Source of the DNA: Anaerococcus mediterraneensis | GTDB taxonomy: Bacteria > Bacillota > Clostridia > Tissierellales > Peptoniphilaceae | Direction: 5' to 3' | Assembly (NCBI RefSeq): GCF_900128415.1 | Contig: NZ_LT635772.1 | Span: 1,116,001 to 1,180,000 of the forward strand | DNA: 64,000 nt | Shown: positions 36,853 through 45,902 of the stretch, piece after piece | How positions within the stretch are numbered: position 1 is the stretch's first letter | Layout: every line of letters begins with the position of its first letter | Program-made: the position numbers and the translations under genes | Notes under the pieces: generated by a model | Told to the model about the DNA's origin: nothing | Seen by the model: only the letters and a program-made list of their open reading frames with translations | Database searches by the model: none

Positions 36853-36875
36853 AGTCCCTGAAAGGGGACTTTTTT
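36853..36875 (+). terminator. riboswitch-controlled terminator
   Basis: AGTCCC pairs with GGGACT across a short loop and is followed by six T. When FMN is bound this hairpin should form and stop transcription before ribD. Confidence 0.85.
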
Positions 36876-36898
36876 AGTTCCCAAAAGGAAGTGATAGA

Positions 36899-37975
36899 TT
36901 GAATTATGAAAAATTGATGCAAGAATGTTTCGAGCTTGCCAAAAAAGGATCTGGCAGAGTTCTGACAAATCCAATGGTTGGAGCAATCCTTGTAAAAGAT
37001 GGTCAAATCATATCAAAAGGTTATCATAAAGGCTTTGGTAAGGACCATGCAGAGATTGATTGTTTCAAAAATGCTAAGGATGACATAGAAGGTTCAACTC
37101 TGATAGTTAACCTAGAACCATGCTCCCATTTTGGAAAAAATCCACCATGCGTGGATGAAGTTATAAGGCAAAAAGTAAAAAAAGTTGTAATCTCAAATCT
37201 CGATACAAATCCAAAAGTTGCCAGCGTAAAAAAACTTGAAGATGCAGGCATCGAGGTCATAAGTGGAGTTTTAGAAGAAGAAGGCAAGTTACTTAATGAG
37301 AAATTCTTTTTTAATATGAAATACAAGAGGCCTCTTATCAGTCTAAAATACGCTATGAGCCTTGATGGCAAGATTGCAACAAAGTCTTTTGACTCGAAAT
37401 GGATCAGTGGAGAAGAATCAAGAAACTTTGTCCACAAATTGAGAAATGACTACGATGCTATCCTAATAGGTAAAAATACCCTTGTAAAAGATAAGGCAAG
37501 GCTTAATTGCAGGTTAGAAAATGGAGTAGATCCAGTTAGGGTTATACTTGCCAACGATCTGGATTTTGATAAGGATTTGCCAATTTTTTCTCTAAAATCT
37601 GACAAGGATACAATAATAGCTACAAGCTCATCAGAAAAAATAGATGTAAATGCTAAAATTATAAAATGCAAGGAAAAAAATGGACAAATTGACTTAGAAG
37701 ACTTGGTCCAAAAATTATATCAAATGAATATATCATCTATTTTGGTAGAAGGTGGTTCTATGATCAACACAAGCTTCTTAGAGGCTGACCTAGTAGATAA
37801 GATCTACGAATTTATAGCCCCTATAATTGTTGGAGGATCTGATTCTAGATCGGCCTTTATGGGGGATGGAGTTGAAAAAATAAGTGATGCCAAAAAATTT
37901 AGGATCGATGATGTCAAAAGATTCGGCCCTGATATTATGCTTGAGGTGAGAAATGTTTACAGGAATATCGACTGA
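36899..37975 (+). CDS. ribD: bifunctional pyrimidine deaminase/reductase
   Basis: Second and third steps of riboflavin synthesis. 358 residues. The deaminase domain has H50-A-E52 and C75/C84 in EPCSHFGKNPPC as zinc ligands. The reductase domain from about residue 145 contains SLKYAMSLDGKIAT, WISGEESR and ILVEGGSMINTSFL. The start is TTG 36899, 9 nt after AAGGA; the next ATG (36917) would trim the conserved opening. Overlaps ribE by 23 nt. Confidence 0.95.
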   Translation: MNYEKLMQECFELAKKGSGRVLTNPMVGAILVKDGQIISKGYHKGFGKDHAEIDCFKNAKDDIEGSTLIVNLEPCSHFGKNPPCVDEVIRQKVKKVVISNLDTNPKVASVKKLEDAGIEVISGVLEEEGKLLNEKFFFNMKYKRPLISLKYAMSLDGKIATKSFDSKWISGEESRNFVHKLRNDYDAILIGKNTLVKDKARLNCRLENGVDPVRVILANDLDFDKDLPIFSLKSDKDTIIATSSSEKIDVNAKIIKCKEKNGQIDLEDLVQKLYQMNISSILVEGGSMINTSFLEADLVDKIYEFIAPIIVGGSDSRSAFMGDGVEKISDAKKFRIDDVKRFGPDIMLEVRNVYRNID

Positions 37976-38567
37976 GCTTGGCAAGGTCACAGAGTTTAAA
38001 CAAAAAAATGACCATGTAGAGATCAAAATAGCCTGCAAAAATGTTTTAGATGACCTAAAGATAGGTGATTCTATAATGACTGATGGAGTATGCCTAACAG
38101 TAACAGAATTTACCGACAATTATTATAAGGCAGACTTGATGAAGGAAAGTCTAGATAAGACAAAATTCACGACAGCAATGCTGGGTAAAAACGTCAATCT
38201 AGAAAGAGCTCTAAGATTTTCTGATAGGCTCGATGGTCATATTGTCCAAGGCCATGTGGATGGAGTTGCAAAGCTAGTTTCAATAAATAAAAATGTCTAC
38301 AGGTTTAAAACTGATAGAAAGATTTGCAAATATATAGTTAACAAAGGATCTGTCTGTATAGATGGAATTTCACTAACGGTATCATTTGAAAGTGCTGATA
38401 CATTTGAAGTTTCACTTATACCAGAGACAATAGCTAGTACAAACTTCAAAGACAAAAAAATAGGTGATCTGGTCAATATTGAGACAGATATTATAGGACG
38501 TTTTGTTGAAAAATTGTATAAAAATGATAATAAGGAGGATTTGGGCTCACTTTTAGGCCTAAACTAA
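37953..38567 (+). CDS. ribE: riboflavin synthase, alpha chain
   Basis: Converts two lumazines to riboflavin plus pyrimidinedione. 204 residues made of two similar barrels, each starting with an MFTGI or HIVQGHVDG-type segment. MFTGISTELGKV opens the protein and SVCIDGISLTV marks the second half. GAGGTGAGAA precedes its ATG inside the end of ribD. ribBA follows 1 nt later. Confidence 0.95.
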   Translation: MFTGISTELGKVTEFKQKNDHVEIKIACKNVLDDLKIGDSIMTDGVCLTVTEFTDNYYKADLMKESLDKTKFTTAMLGKNVNLERALRFSDRLDGHIVQGHVDGVAKLVSINKNVYRFKTDRKICKYIVNKGSVCIDGISLTVSFESADTFEVSLIPETIASTNFKDKKIGDLVNIETDIIGRFVEKLYKNDNKEDLGSLLGLN

Positions 38568-38568
38568 T

Positions 38569-39780
38569 ATGGATAATGTAAAAAAAGCTATAGAAGCTTT
38601 AAAAAGAAATGAATTGATTATAGTAACTGATGATGAATCAAGAGAAAATGAAGGTGATTTTATCTGTGCTGGAGAAAATGTCACTGGCCAAATGATAAAT
38701 ATCATGGCCACATACGGCAAGGGTCTTATCTGTACACCAATTAGTGAGGAAGTAGCCAAGAGATTAAACCTACATCCAATGGTAAGCAACAATACAGATA
38801 ATCACGAAACAGCCTTTACAGTTTCTATAGACCATATAAATACTACTACAGGTATTTCTGCTTTTGAAAGGGCAGAGACAATAAGATATTTAGTTGATCC
38901 AGATGCAAAACCAGAAGATTTTAGAAGACCTGGCCATGTATTTCCACTTATAGCAAAAAAAGGTGGAGTCCTAGAAAGAGATGGGCATACAGAGGCTACA
39001 GTAGACCTTATGAAACTTGCAGGATTAAAAGAAGTTGGCCTTTGCTGCGAGATAATGGCTGACGATGGTCATATGATGAGGGGCAAGGATGTAGAAAAAC
39101 TTGCCGAAAAACTTGGTCTTGTTATGACAAGTGTAGCGGAGATTCAAGATTATATTAGAAAAAACAATCCTTTCAAACTTGAACAAACAAATCCTGTAAA
39201 ACTCCCATCAGACTATGGTGAATTTACAGCAGTTGGTTTTATAGATCCAGAAAATGGCAAGGAACATATAGCATTGACCAAGGGTGATATAAGTGGAGAA
39301 AATGTCCTAACAAGGATCCACTCAGAGTGCCTAACAGGTGATGTGCTTGGATCTAGGAGATGTGATTGTGGTAACCAACTCCACAAGGCCCTAAAAACAA
39401 TAGAAGAAAATGGTCAAGGAATCCTACTTTATATGCGCCAAGAGGGTCGTGGCATAGGATTATTTAACAAACTAAAAGCCTATGAGCTCCAAGAACATGG
39501 ATTTGATACAGTAGATGCCAATAGAAAATTAGGATTTCCAGATGATATGAGAGACTATAAGGTAGCAGCACAGATCCTAAAACAACTTGGGGTCAAATCA
39601 GTTGAGCTTATGACAAATAATCCAGACAAAATCCATCAAATAGAAAAATATGGGATAAAGGTCAAAAAAAGAAAACCAATAGAAATAAAATCAAATGATA
39701 TAGATAGGTATTATCTAAAAATAAAAGCAGATAGAATGGGTCACCAATTAAGAGAATTTAAGGAGATAAAAAATGCGTGA
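38569..39780 (+). CDS. ribBA: bifunctional DHBP synthase / GTP cyclohydrolase II
   Basis: Supplies both precursors of lumazine. 403 residues. The RibB half (1-200) has [16 protein letters not shown], and the RibA half (about 205-403) has [23 protein letters not shown] with the zinc cysteines and [20 protein letters not shown]. It sits between ribE and ribH with no gap; the ribosome site AAGGAGGAT lies inside ribE. Confidence 0.96.
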   Translation: MDNVKKAIEALKRNELIIVTDDESRENEGDFICAGENVTGQMINIMATYGKGLICTPISEEVAKRLNLHPMVSNNTDNHETAFTVSIDHINTTTGISAFERAETIRYLVDPDAKPEDFRRPGHVFPLIAKKGGVLERDGHTEATVDLMKLAGLKEVGLCCEIMADDGHMMRGKDVEKLAEKLGLVMTSVAEIQDYIRKNNPFKLEQTNPVKLPSDYGEFTAVGFIDPENGKEHIALTKGDISGENVLTRIHSECLTGDVLGSRRCDCGNQLHKALKTIEENGQGILLYMRQEGRGIGLFNKLKAYELQEHGFDTVDANRKLGFPDDMRDYKVAAQILKQLGVKSVELMTNNPDKIHQIEKYGIKVKKRKPIEIKSNDIDRYYLKIKADRMGHQLREFKEIKNA

Positions 39781-40234
39781 ATATAGTGCTAATTTAGTTT
39801 CAAAAGATAAAAAATATGCTATCGTAATAGCGAGGTTTAACCACTTTATTACAGATAGGTTGTTAGAAGGTTGTCTAGATACACTTAAAAGACATGAGGT
39901 AAAAGATGAAGAGATTTCTATAATCAGAGTGCCAGGAGCCTTTGAAATCCCACTAGCAGCTAAAAAACTTGTCAAAAAAGATGATGTCGATGCTGTTATA
40001 TGTCTAGGAGCAGTCATCAGAGGAGATACTCCACATTTTGACTATGTTTGTGCAGAAGTTTCTAAGGGTGTTGCCCATGTTGGATTAGAGAGTGAAAAAC
40101 CAGTTATCTTTGGAGTAGTGACAACAGATAATATCGATCAAGCCGTCCAAAGAGCAGGCGTAAAATCAGGAAATAAGGGATCAGAAGCAGCCCTATCTGC
40201 AATAGAGATGGCAAACCTTGTTGATCTTATATGA
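39773..40234 (+). CDS. ribH: 6,7-dimethyl-8-ribityllumazine synthase
   Basis: Condenses the two precursors to lumazine. 153 residues. [53 protein letters not shown] (catalytic His in the last) and VFGVVTT-like ENIDQA segment are all in the family order. Overlaps ribBA by 8 nt, with AAGGAGATAAAA upstream. The next gene overlaps its stop by 4 nt. Confidence 0.96.
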   Translation: MREYSANLVSKDKKYAIVIARFNHFITDRLLEGCLDTLKRHEVKDEEISIIRVPGAFEIPLAAKKLVKKDDVDAVICLGAVIRGDTPHFDYVCAEVSKGVAHVGLESEKPVIFGVVTTDNIDQAVQRAGVKSGNKGSEAALSAIEMANLVDLI

Positions 40235-40827
40235 TTTTAGTATTTGATTTTGATGGGACAATTCACAATACAGAAATAGCCTACAAAAAAGCTATTACAG
40301 AGAGTCTTTTAGAGCTTGGTTTATCCATTGATGATTTTGATTTCAAATCCTTTATAGGTATGGGGCCAAAAGAAGTTTGGGATATAATCTTAAAAGATGA
40401 TTCTGATAAAGATCCTTATATAAAGAAAAACGGTGATAGGATTATCAATTATATGAGAAATGATGGCCAGCTTTTTGAGGGAGCAACAGAAACCCTTTCA
40501 TATTTAAAAGATAAGTATGAACTCTATATTTTGTCAAAATGTAGACGTGTTTATATGGATGCTGCTAGGGAAAAATTTGGTCTAGATAAGTATTTTTCTA
40601 AATATTTTGTCGGGGAAGACTATGACTATCTGTACAAGTATAAAATTCTAAGAAAAGAAATAAAGGGCGACTATATAATGATAGGAGACCGCAAAGAAGA
40701 CATAGAGGCAGGTAGTAAAAATAATCAAAAGACAATTTTTGCTGCCTATGGCTATGGAAATCCTAAAGAAGGTGACCAAGCTGACTATAAAATAAAAAAT
40801 ATCAGACAATTAAGAGAAATACTGTAA
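40231..40827 (+). CDS. HAD-family phosphatase at the end of the rib operon
   Basis: 198 residues. Motif I DFDGTIHN at residues 5-12, a cap domain, motif II around ILSKCR, and motif III/IV with a conserved lysine region and [12 protein letters not shown]. Starts inside the ribH stop (ATGA), so it is translated with the riboflavin enzymes. The position suggests it removes the phosphate from 5-amino-6-(5-phosphoribitylamino)uracil, the step between RibD and RibH. That role is inference; it also resembles general phosphoglycolate-type phosphatases. Confidence 0.85.
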   Translation: MILVFDFDGTIHNTEIAYKKAITESLLELGLSIDDFDFKSFIGMGPKEVWDIILKDDSDKDPYIKKNGDRIINYMRNDGQLFEGATETLSYLKDKYELYILSKCRRVYMDAAREKFGLDKYFSKYFVGEDYDYLYKYKILRKEIKGDYIMIGDRKEDIEAGSKNNQKTIFAAYGYGNPKEGDQADYKIKNIRQLREIL

Positions 40828-40851
40828 ATTCTAAAAGCAAAAAATTATTTG

Positions 40852-40878
40852 AAGGGGGCATTTAAGCTCCCTTTTTTT
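40852..40878 (+). terminator. terminator of the riboflavin operon
   Basis: GGGGGC pairs with GCTCCC (one G-T pair) around an ATTTAA loop, then seven T. Confidence 0.85.
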
Positions 40879-40963
40879 ATGATTAATTTTGAAAAATAAG
40901 ACTTAGAAATGTCTTATCTTATTTAAGTCAATATAAAATTTACTTATTAATTTATAATTAGTA

Positions 40964-40989
40964 AATAAAAAAGAGGGAGCAACCCCTCT
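40964..40989 (-). terminator. terminator of the aldehyde dehydrogenase transcript
   Basis: On the minus strand AGAGGG, loop GTTGCT, CCCTCT, then TTTTTTATTT. It lies about 180 nt after the dehydrogenase stop, so the transcript has a long 3' tail that carries the repeat at 41019-41081. Confidence 0.82.
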
Positions 40990-41018
40990 AACAGTGTAAA
41001 CAAAGTATATAAACAAAT

Positions 41019-41081
41019 GTCATTCCGACAGAGAAGCTTAGCTTCGACGAGGAATCTCATAAATTTTGGGATTTGTATGAC
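41019..41081. repeat. 63-bp palindromic intergenic repeat
   Basis: Bounded by GTCAT and ATGAC. It contains a perfect GAAGCT-T-AGCTTC hairpin (41033-41045) and a second stem GAATCTC/GGGATTT. The GTCATTCCGAC...GAGGAATCTCAT wording resembles short dispersed repeats I associate with clostridial-type genomes. Only one copy is in this window. The rest of the 40879-41170 gap holds one terminator and otherwise nothing I can identify. Confidence 0.5.
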
Positions 41082-41170
41082 GGTTATTAATATTATATTT
41101 TTTAATGTAGATGTTTTTTGATTTATGAACAAGATGAGAGGGAGTAACTCCGATAATAATTTGTATTTCG

Positions 41171-42595
41171 CTATGCTGTGTGTATTGACTTAGGTTCTAG
41201 ATATTCTATCAGGCCAAATATACCACCCTCTCTACCTAGGCCTGATTGTTTGTAGCCTCCAAAAGGTAGTTCTGAGGATCCGCCGCCAGAGTTTAGGTAG
41301 ACGTCTCCAGCCTTGATTTCATAGGCGATTTCTAGGGCTTCTTTTTCATTTCCAAATACGGCAGAAGAAAGACCAAAGTCTACGGCGTTAGCTACTTCTA
41401 TAGCTTCATCTTTATTCTTTACTTTTATAATAGAAAGAACTGGTCCAAAAATTTCTTCATCATGGATTGCCATACCAGGCCTTACATCGGTGAAGATAGC
41501 TGGTTTTACATAATATCCTTTTTTACTTTCTTTAGGAATTTCTCCTTTAATTAAGCTTGCACCTTCATTGATTCCTTTTTCTATAAAGCCTTTAACCTTA
41601 TCAAATTGTTTTTTGCTAGAAAGAGTACCTACAACAGTTTTCGGGTCACTTGGGTCTCCCACTGGATAATTATCATATTGGTTTATAAATTCTTTTAGGA
41701 CATCATCATAAATATCCTCGGTTATGACCGCTCTTGATAGGCAGGAGCAAGTTTGACCAACATTTAGGTAAACCCTGTCTAAAACTTGTTTGACTCCCAT
41801 CTTTATATTTGCTCCTTTGATAAAAACAGCTGGTGACTTGCCCCCAAGCTCTAGGACAACTTTTTTGGCTGTATTCATTGCGTGTTTGGCCGAAGAAGCC
41901 CCACCTAAAAGAGATCCTGTATAAGAAACCATGGCGACTTTTGGATGAGAGTTTAAAACCTCTCCTACTTCTGGTCCAGAGCCTGTTACTAGGTTAAATA
42001 CCCCCTTTGGTAGACCTATTTCATCAAAAGCCTTTGCTACAAAATAAGCTGTAAGCGGTGTATCAGAAGCTGGTTTTTGTACAACAGTACAACCCATCAA
42101 AATAGCTGGTATAACTTTCATTATTATTTGACCTAGTGGATAGTTCCATGGTGTAAGGCTTGCTACAACTCCTATTGGCTCCATCCTAACATAGCCACCA
42201 CTCATATCTATCCTATAGTCAATTTTTTTAGCTTGGTCTATAAATACATCGATCCTAGCCATTTGTTTATCAAATTGACCAGGTTTTGCAATTTTTATAG
42301 GTACACCCAGTTCTAGTTTTATTGTTTCCATTATCTCGTCCTGATGATCTATCATCCAATTCTTAAATTTTTCTATATAAGAGATCCTTTCTTCAAGACT
42401 TGTTTTAGAAAAAGTTTTAAAGGCTTCAAAGGCAGCTTCTGCAGCTTGGCTGATTTCATCATCACTTGCCTTTGGCACTTTTCCTAAAATCTCACCTGTG
42501 GCAGGATTTTCTACTTCTATCCATTTATTGGATTTGCTTTCAATAAAAGTACCGTTTATATATAATTTTTCATTGTTAAGTTTTTCAAAATTAAT
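41171..42595 (-). CDS. NAD(P)-dependent aldehyde dehydrogenase, start codon non-standard
   Basis: About 474 residues. PWNYPLGQ, VVLELGGKSPAVF (catalytic Glu) and GQTCSCLSR (catalytic Cys) are intact, as is the C-terminal ELPFGGYKQSGLGREGG. Coding similarity continues upstream of GTG 42478 (KLYINGTFIESKSNKWIEV, then ENPATGEILGKVPKA), so GTG is internal. No ATG, GTG or TTG is available in frame before that stretch. AAAGGAG (42602-42608) is best placed for an ATT codon at 42595, reading INFEKLNNEK. Either initiation is unusual or a start-codon mutation has reduced expression. Substrate unknown. Confidence 0.82.
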   Translation of the reverse strand: MNFEKLNNEKLYINGTFIESKSNKWIEVENPATGEILGKVPKASDDEISQAAEAAFEAFKTFSKTSLEERISYIEKFKNWMIDHQDEIMETIKLELGVPIKIAKPGQFDKQMARIDVFIDQAKKIDYRIDMSGGYVRMEPIGVVASLTPWNYPLGQIIMKVIPAILMGCTVVQKPASDTPLTAYFVAKAFDEIGLPKGVFNLVTGSGPEVGEVLNSHPKVAMVSYTGSLLGGASSAKHAMNTAKKVVLELGGKSPAVFIKGANIKMGVKQVLDRVYLNVGQTCSCLSRAVITEDIYDDVLKEFINQYDNYPVGDPSDPKTVVGTLSSKKQFDKVKGFIEKGINEGASLIKGEIPKESKKGYYVKPAIFTDVRPGMAIHDEEIFGPVLSIIKVKNKDEAIEVANAVDFGLSSAVFGNEKEALEIAYEIKAGDVYLNSGGGSSELPFGGYKQSGLGREGGIFGLIEYLEPKSIHTA

Positions 42596-42696
42596 TAGAT
42601 CACTCCTTTCATAAATTTTTACCCGAATTTTCTCCTGATTATCAAAAGGGTATAATATAGACAGATAAATTAGATTTAAATTTTAAAGGAGATATT

Positions 42697-44046
42697 ATGA
42701 AATATTTTGGTACAGACGGATTTAGGGGAGAGGCAAATAAAAACCTTAATGTTTACCATGCTTTTAAAATAGGTAGGTTTATAGGGGATTATTTTTCAAA
42801 AAATAACCATGGTCAAGGCAAAATTCTGATAGGCAAGGATACTAGAAGGTCATCATACATGTTTGAAGATGCCTTATCTGCTGGTATCACATCATCAGGC
42901 TCAAATGCTTACCTACTCCATGTTACACCAACTCCTTCAGTTTCATATATAACAAGGACAGAAGATTTTGATTGTGGAATAATGATAACAGCAAGTCATA
43001 ACCCTTATTATGACAATGGTATAAAAATAATAAATGACAAGGGAGAGAAGATGGGCGATGATTTTCTAGAAAAATTAGAAGCCTACATAGATGCCGATAT
43101 CAATGAAATAGATTTGGCCTTAGGAGAAGACATAGGTAGGACTGTTGACTATATAGGAGGAAGAAATAGGTATATAGCTTATCTTATCCAAACAGTGACC
43201 AAGTCTTTTGAGGGTATAAAAGTAGGTCTTGATTGTGCTAATGGTGCAGGTTTTACAATAGCTAAACCGGTTTATGATGCCCTTGGTGCAGATACCTATG
43301 TAATAAACTCTGATCCAAATGGTTTTAATATAAACAATAAAGCAGGATCTACCCATATAGAAGTGCTTAGGGACTATGTAATAGAAAATAAGCTTGACTT
43401 TGGATTTGCCTTTGACGGAGATGCAGATAGGTGTATAGGTGTGGATGCTGAGGGCAATATTATAGATGGGGATTCTATCCTTTATATACTAGCCAACTAT
43501 ATGAAAAAAGAAGGAGCCCTAAATTCAAACTCAGTGGTTACAACAGTCATGTCTAACATAGGACTTTATAAAGCCTTTGATAATTTAGGTATTAATTATG
43601 AAAAAACTGATGTTGGTGATAAATATGTCCATGATAGGATGTATGAAAAAGACATAGAGCTTGGCGGTGAACAGTCTGGTCATATAATAATGAAGAAATA
43701 TGCCAACACTGGAGATGGTATCCTAACTTCTCTTAAAGTTATGGAAGCTATGATCGAAGCAAAAACAGACCTAAAATCATTGGTAAGAGACCTTAAAATT
43801 TATCCACAAGTTCTAATCAATGTCAGAGTCAAAGATAAAAATACAATTTTAGATAATGAAAAAGTTGACCAGGCTATAAAAGAAGTTGAATCAAAACTAG
43901 AAGATAGTGGTAGGATACTGGTTCGTAAATCTGGAACAGAGCCACTAATAAGGGTCATGGTTGAGGCTGAAACAGAAGAGCAAGCCCAAAAATCATGCCA
44001 ACATATAGTAGATGTTGTAAAAGATAATGGCCTTGCTATTGATTAG
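42697..44046 (+). CDS. glmM: phosphoglucosamine mutase
   Basis: Makes glucosamine-1-phosphate for cell wall synthesis. 449 residues. The catalytic phosphoserine is S100 in TASHNPYYDNG, the metal loop is FDGDADRC, and the sugar-binding loop is GGEQSGHII. RKSGTEPLIRVMVE ends the phosphate-binding domain. It opens with KYFGTDGFRGEAN. AAAGGAGATATT precedes the ATG. A hypothetical gene overlaps its end. Confidence 0.96.
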   Translation: MKYFGTDGFRGEANKNLNVYHAFKIGRFIGDYFSKNNHGQGKILIGKDTRRSSYMFEDALSAGITSSGSNAYLLHVTPTPSVSYITRTEDFDCGIMITASHNPYYDNGIKIINDKGEKMGDDFLEKLEAYIDADINEIDLALGEDIGRTVDYIGGRNRYIAYLIQTVTKSFEGIKVGLDCANGAGFTIAKPVYDALGADTYVINSDPNGFNINNKAGSTHIEVLRDYVIENKLDFGFAFDGDADRCIGVDAEGNIIDGDSILYILANYMKKEGALNSNSVVTTVMSNIGLYKAFDNLGINYEKTDVGDKYVHDRMYEKDIELGGEQSGHIIMKKYANTGDGILTSLKVMEAMIEAKTDLKSLVRDLKIYPQVLINVRVKDKNTILDNEKVDQAIKEVESKLEDSGRILVRKSGTEPLIRVMVEAETEEQAQKSCQHIVDVVKDNGLAID

Positions 44047-44362
44047 AGATCATCTTACGGGCAGAAAAATCAATATAAAAGAAAAAATGTTGATTGTAGG
44101 TGGGGATGTGTATGCAGTAGAGTCATATACTGCTTTTGATACATCTACGCTCAAAGGCTATCCACCAAAAGTATACTATGACAAATATGATAACTACCTG
44201 GGAAAAATATATGATAGAAATATTTTGGAACTAGATGATATAGAAGATATACTCCTAGCCTATCAGGATTATTGCTTTTCAAATCATGATTTGGATGATC
44301 TTAGAGATAATCTATGCAAAAAGAGAGAAAGTTTTATAAAAAACTTATTAAAAATTGATTAA
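44027..44362 (+). CDS. uncharacterised small protein overlapping glmM
   Basis: 111 residues by the ATG at 44027, which overlaps glmM by 20 nt; there is no convincing ribosome site, so the start is uncertain (ATG 44087 is an alternative). The middle region (VGGDVYAVESYTAFDTSTLKGYPPKVYYDKYDNYLGKIYD) is soluble, followed by an acidic helical tail. I do not recognise it. It fills the space before the rpmG promoter and keeps normal codon use, so it is probably a real gene. Confidence 0.6.
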   Translation: MALLLIRDHLTGRKINIKEKMLIVGGDVYAVESYTAFDTSTLKGYPPKVYYDKYDNYLGKIYDRNILELDDIEDILLAYQDYCFSNHDLDDLRDNLCKKRESFIKNLLKID

Positions 44363-44367
44363 GAGTA

Positions 44368-44396
44368 TTGACAATACTAGACGTAGAGGGTATTAT
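44368..44396 (+). promoter_or_regulatory. promoter of the rpmG-secE-nusG-rplK-rplA operon
   Basis: TTGACA (44368-44373), 17-nt spacer, TATTAT (44391-44396), about 45 nt before rpmG. Confidence 0.8.
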
Positions 44397-44442
44397 ATTT
44401 CATTGTATGGAAGTATCCGTATAAGTAAATAGGAGGTGTTTT

Positions 44443-44592
44443 ATGAGAACTAAAGTTAAATTAGAATGCACAGAGTGCAAAAACAGAAACTATGATACTA
44501 CAAAAAACAAAACTACTCATAGTGAAAGAATTGAACTAAAAAAATACTGTCCATTTTGTAAAAAACACACAGTTCATAAAGAAACAAGGTAG
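44443..44592 (+). CDS. rpmG: 50S ribosomal protein L33 (zinc form)
   Basis: 49 residues, [12 protein letters not shown] at the start and [17 protein letters not shown] at the end. Two CxxC pairs mark the zinc-binding (C+) version. AGGAGGTGTTTT precedes the ATG. Position before secE and nusG is typical for Firmicutes. Confidence 0.95.
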   Translation: MRTKVKLECTECKNRNYDTTKNKTTHSERIELKKYCPFCKKHTVHKETR

Positions 44593-44598
44593 GTAAAT

Positions 44599-44781
44599 AT
44601 GGCTAAGAAAAAAGATTCTTTCTTCTCTGGACTTGCTAGAGAGTTTAAAAAAGTCCAATGGCCAACAAAAAGCGTAACCGTAGAGTATTCTTTATTGGTT
44701 ATAGCCATTAGTGCTATAACAGGTGTTGCAATATGGCTATTAGACTTAGTCTTCCACAATCTACTTTCTATAATAATGTAG
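44599..44781 (+). CDS. secE: preprotein translocase subunit SecE
   Basis: 60 residues with one C-terminal membrane helix (about 34-56) preceded by the conserved amphipathic FFSGLAREFKKVQWPTKS stretch. It stabilises SecY in the Sec channel. AGGTAAAT precedes the ATG, 6 nt after rpmG. Confidence 0.95.
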   Translation: MAKKKDSFFSGLAREFKKVQWPTKSVTVEYSLLVIAISAITGVAIWLLDLVFHNLLSIIM

Positions 44782-44788
44782 GTGAAAG

Positions 44789-45385
44789 ATGACTGATTCT
44801 TTAAATTTTGATCAAAACAAGGAAACAGAAGAAGAAAAATCGACACAAGTTACAGAGGCAGAAAACAAGGCTAAATGGTATGTGGTTCACACCTATACAG
44901 GATATGAAAACAGAGTATCTGACAAGATACAAATGATGATTGATAATGATCAAAATCCTGACATAGTAGATGTGACAGTACCAACTGAGGAATATGTCGA
45001 TGTAAAAAACAATAGCAAAAAGCTAAAGACAAGAAAGTTATTTCCTGGCTATGTAATGGTAAAGATGGTTCATACAAGTAAAACCTGGTATATAATAAGA
45101 AATACCCAAGGGGTAACAGGATTTGTTGGACCAGATGGAGATCCAGTACCTCTTACACCAGATGAAGTTAGAAAATTTGGCATAAAAGAGAAAAAACCAG
45201 TTAAAAGCGTTGAAATCAACTTCAAAGTTGGTGATCAAGTAGAAATAACAAATGGAGTCTTTACAGGAGATATTGTTAGAGTAGAAGAAATTGACCTAGA
45301 CAAGGAACAAGTAAAAGTTTATACAGATGTTTTTGGTCAAGATACTATAACTACTCTAGATATTAGAGATGTAAAAACAATTTGA
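44789..45385 (+). CDS. nusG: transcription termination/antitermination factor NusG
   Basis: 198 residues. NGN domain with KWYVVHTYTGYENRVSDKI, LFPGYVMVKM and RNTQGVTGFVG; KOW domain with VGDQVEITNGVFTGDIVRVEEID. An extra acidic N-terminal 28 residues precedes the core. AGGTGAAAG precedes ATG. Co-transcribed with secE and the L11/L1 genes. Confidence 0.96.
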   Translation: MTDSLNFDQNKETEEEKSTQVTEAENKAKWYVVHTYTGYENRVSDKIQMMIDNDQNPDIVDVTVPTEEYVDVKNNSKKLKTRKLFPGYVMVKMVHTSKTWYIIRNTQGVTGFVGPDGDPVPLTPDEVRKFGIKEKKPVKSVEINFKVGDQVEITNGVFTGDIVRVEEIDLDKEQVKVYTDVFGQDTITTLDIRDVKTI

Positions 45386-45398
45386 CGCTGTCTGAGAA

Positions 45399-45425
45399 GT
45401 GGGAGGGGTAACCCGAAAACACCAC
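45399..45425 (+). promoter_or_regulatory. candidate L1-binding RNA motif before rplK
   Basis: Outer stem GTGG/CCAC, unpaired GAG on the left, and inner stem GGG/CCC around TAA. The same layout recurs before rplA. It resembles the L1 site of 23S rRNA that L1 recognises on its own mRNA, so feedback control by RplA is likely. Confidence 0.65.
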
Positions 45426-45437
45426 AAGGAGGTAAAT

Positions 45438-45866
45438 ATGGCAGAAAAAGATATTCAAGCAATAGTAAAATTACAAGTACCAGCAGGAGCTGCATCACCA
45501 GCACCACCAGTAGGAACCGCACTAGGTCCACACGGAATCAACATAATGGAATTTGTTCAAGCATTTAATGCAAAAACAGCTGACCAAGCAGGAATGATAA
45601 TACCGGTTGAGATGACTATTTATACGGATAGATCATTTAAGTTCATCACAAAAACACCACCAGCACCAGTATTAATCAAAAAAGCTATCAACCTAGCAAA
45701 AGGTTCAGGAGAACCAAACAAAAACAAAGTTGGATCAATCAAGAGAAGCCAACTTGAAGAGATTGCAAAAACAAAAATGCAAGACCTTAACGCTGCAAGC
45801 TTAGAAGCAGCAGTAAGCATGATAGCTGGAACAGCAAGAAGTATGGGAGTCACTGTAGAAGATTAG
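45438..45866 (+). CDS. rplK: 50S ribosomal protein L11
   Basis: 142 residues. [40 protein letters not shown] is the L11 signature, and the C-terminal domain ends [26 protein letters not shown] sets the start at 45438. The longer reading from 45399 runs into the leader RNA motif and is rejected. Confidence 0.97.
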   Translation: MAEKDIQAIVKLQVPAGAASPAPPVGTALGPHGINIMEFVQAFNAKTADQAGMIIPVEMTIYTDRSFKFITKTPPAPVLIKKAINLAKGSGEPNKNKVGSIKRSQLEEIAKTKMQDLNAASLEAAVSMIAGTARSMGVTVED

Positions 45867-45890
45867 TGGGAGAGTTTACTCGTTGACCAC
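45866..45890 (+). promoter_or_regulatory. candidate L1-binding RNA motif before rplA
   Basis: Outer stem GTGG/CCAC, left GAG bulge and inner stem GAG/CTC. It begins at the last base of the rplK stop codon and ends just before the rplA AGGAGG site. Same architecture as 45399-45425 with changed but paired inner bases. Confidence 0.65.
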
Positions 45891-45902
45891 AGGAGGTATT
45901 AA

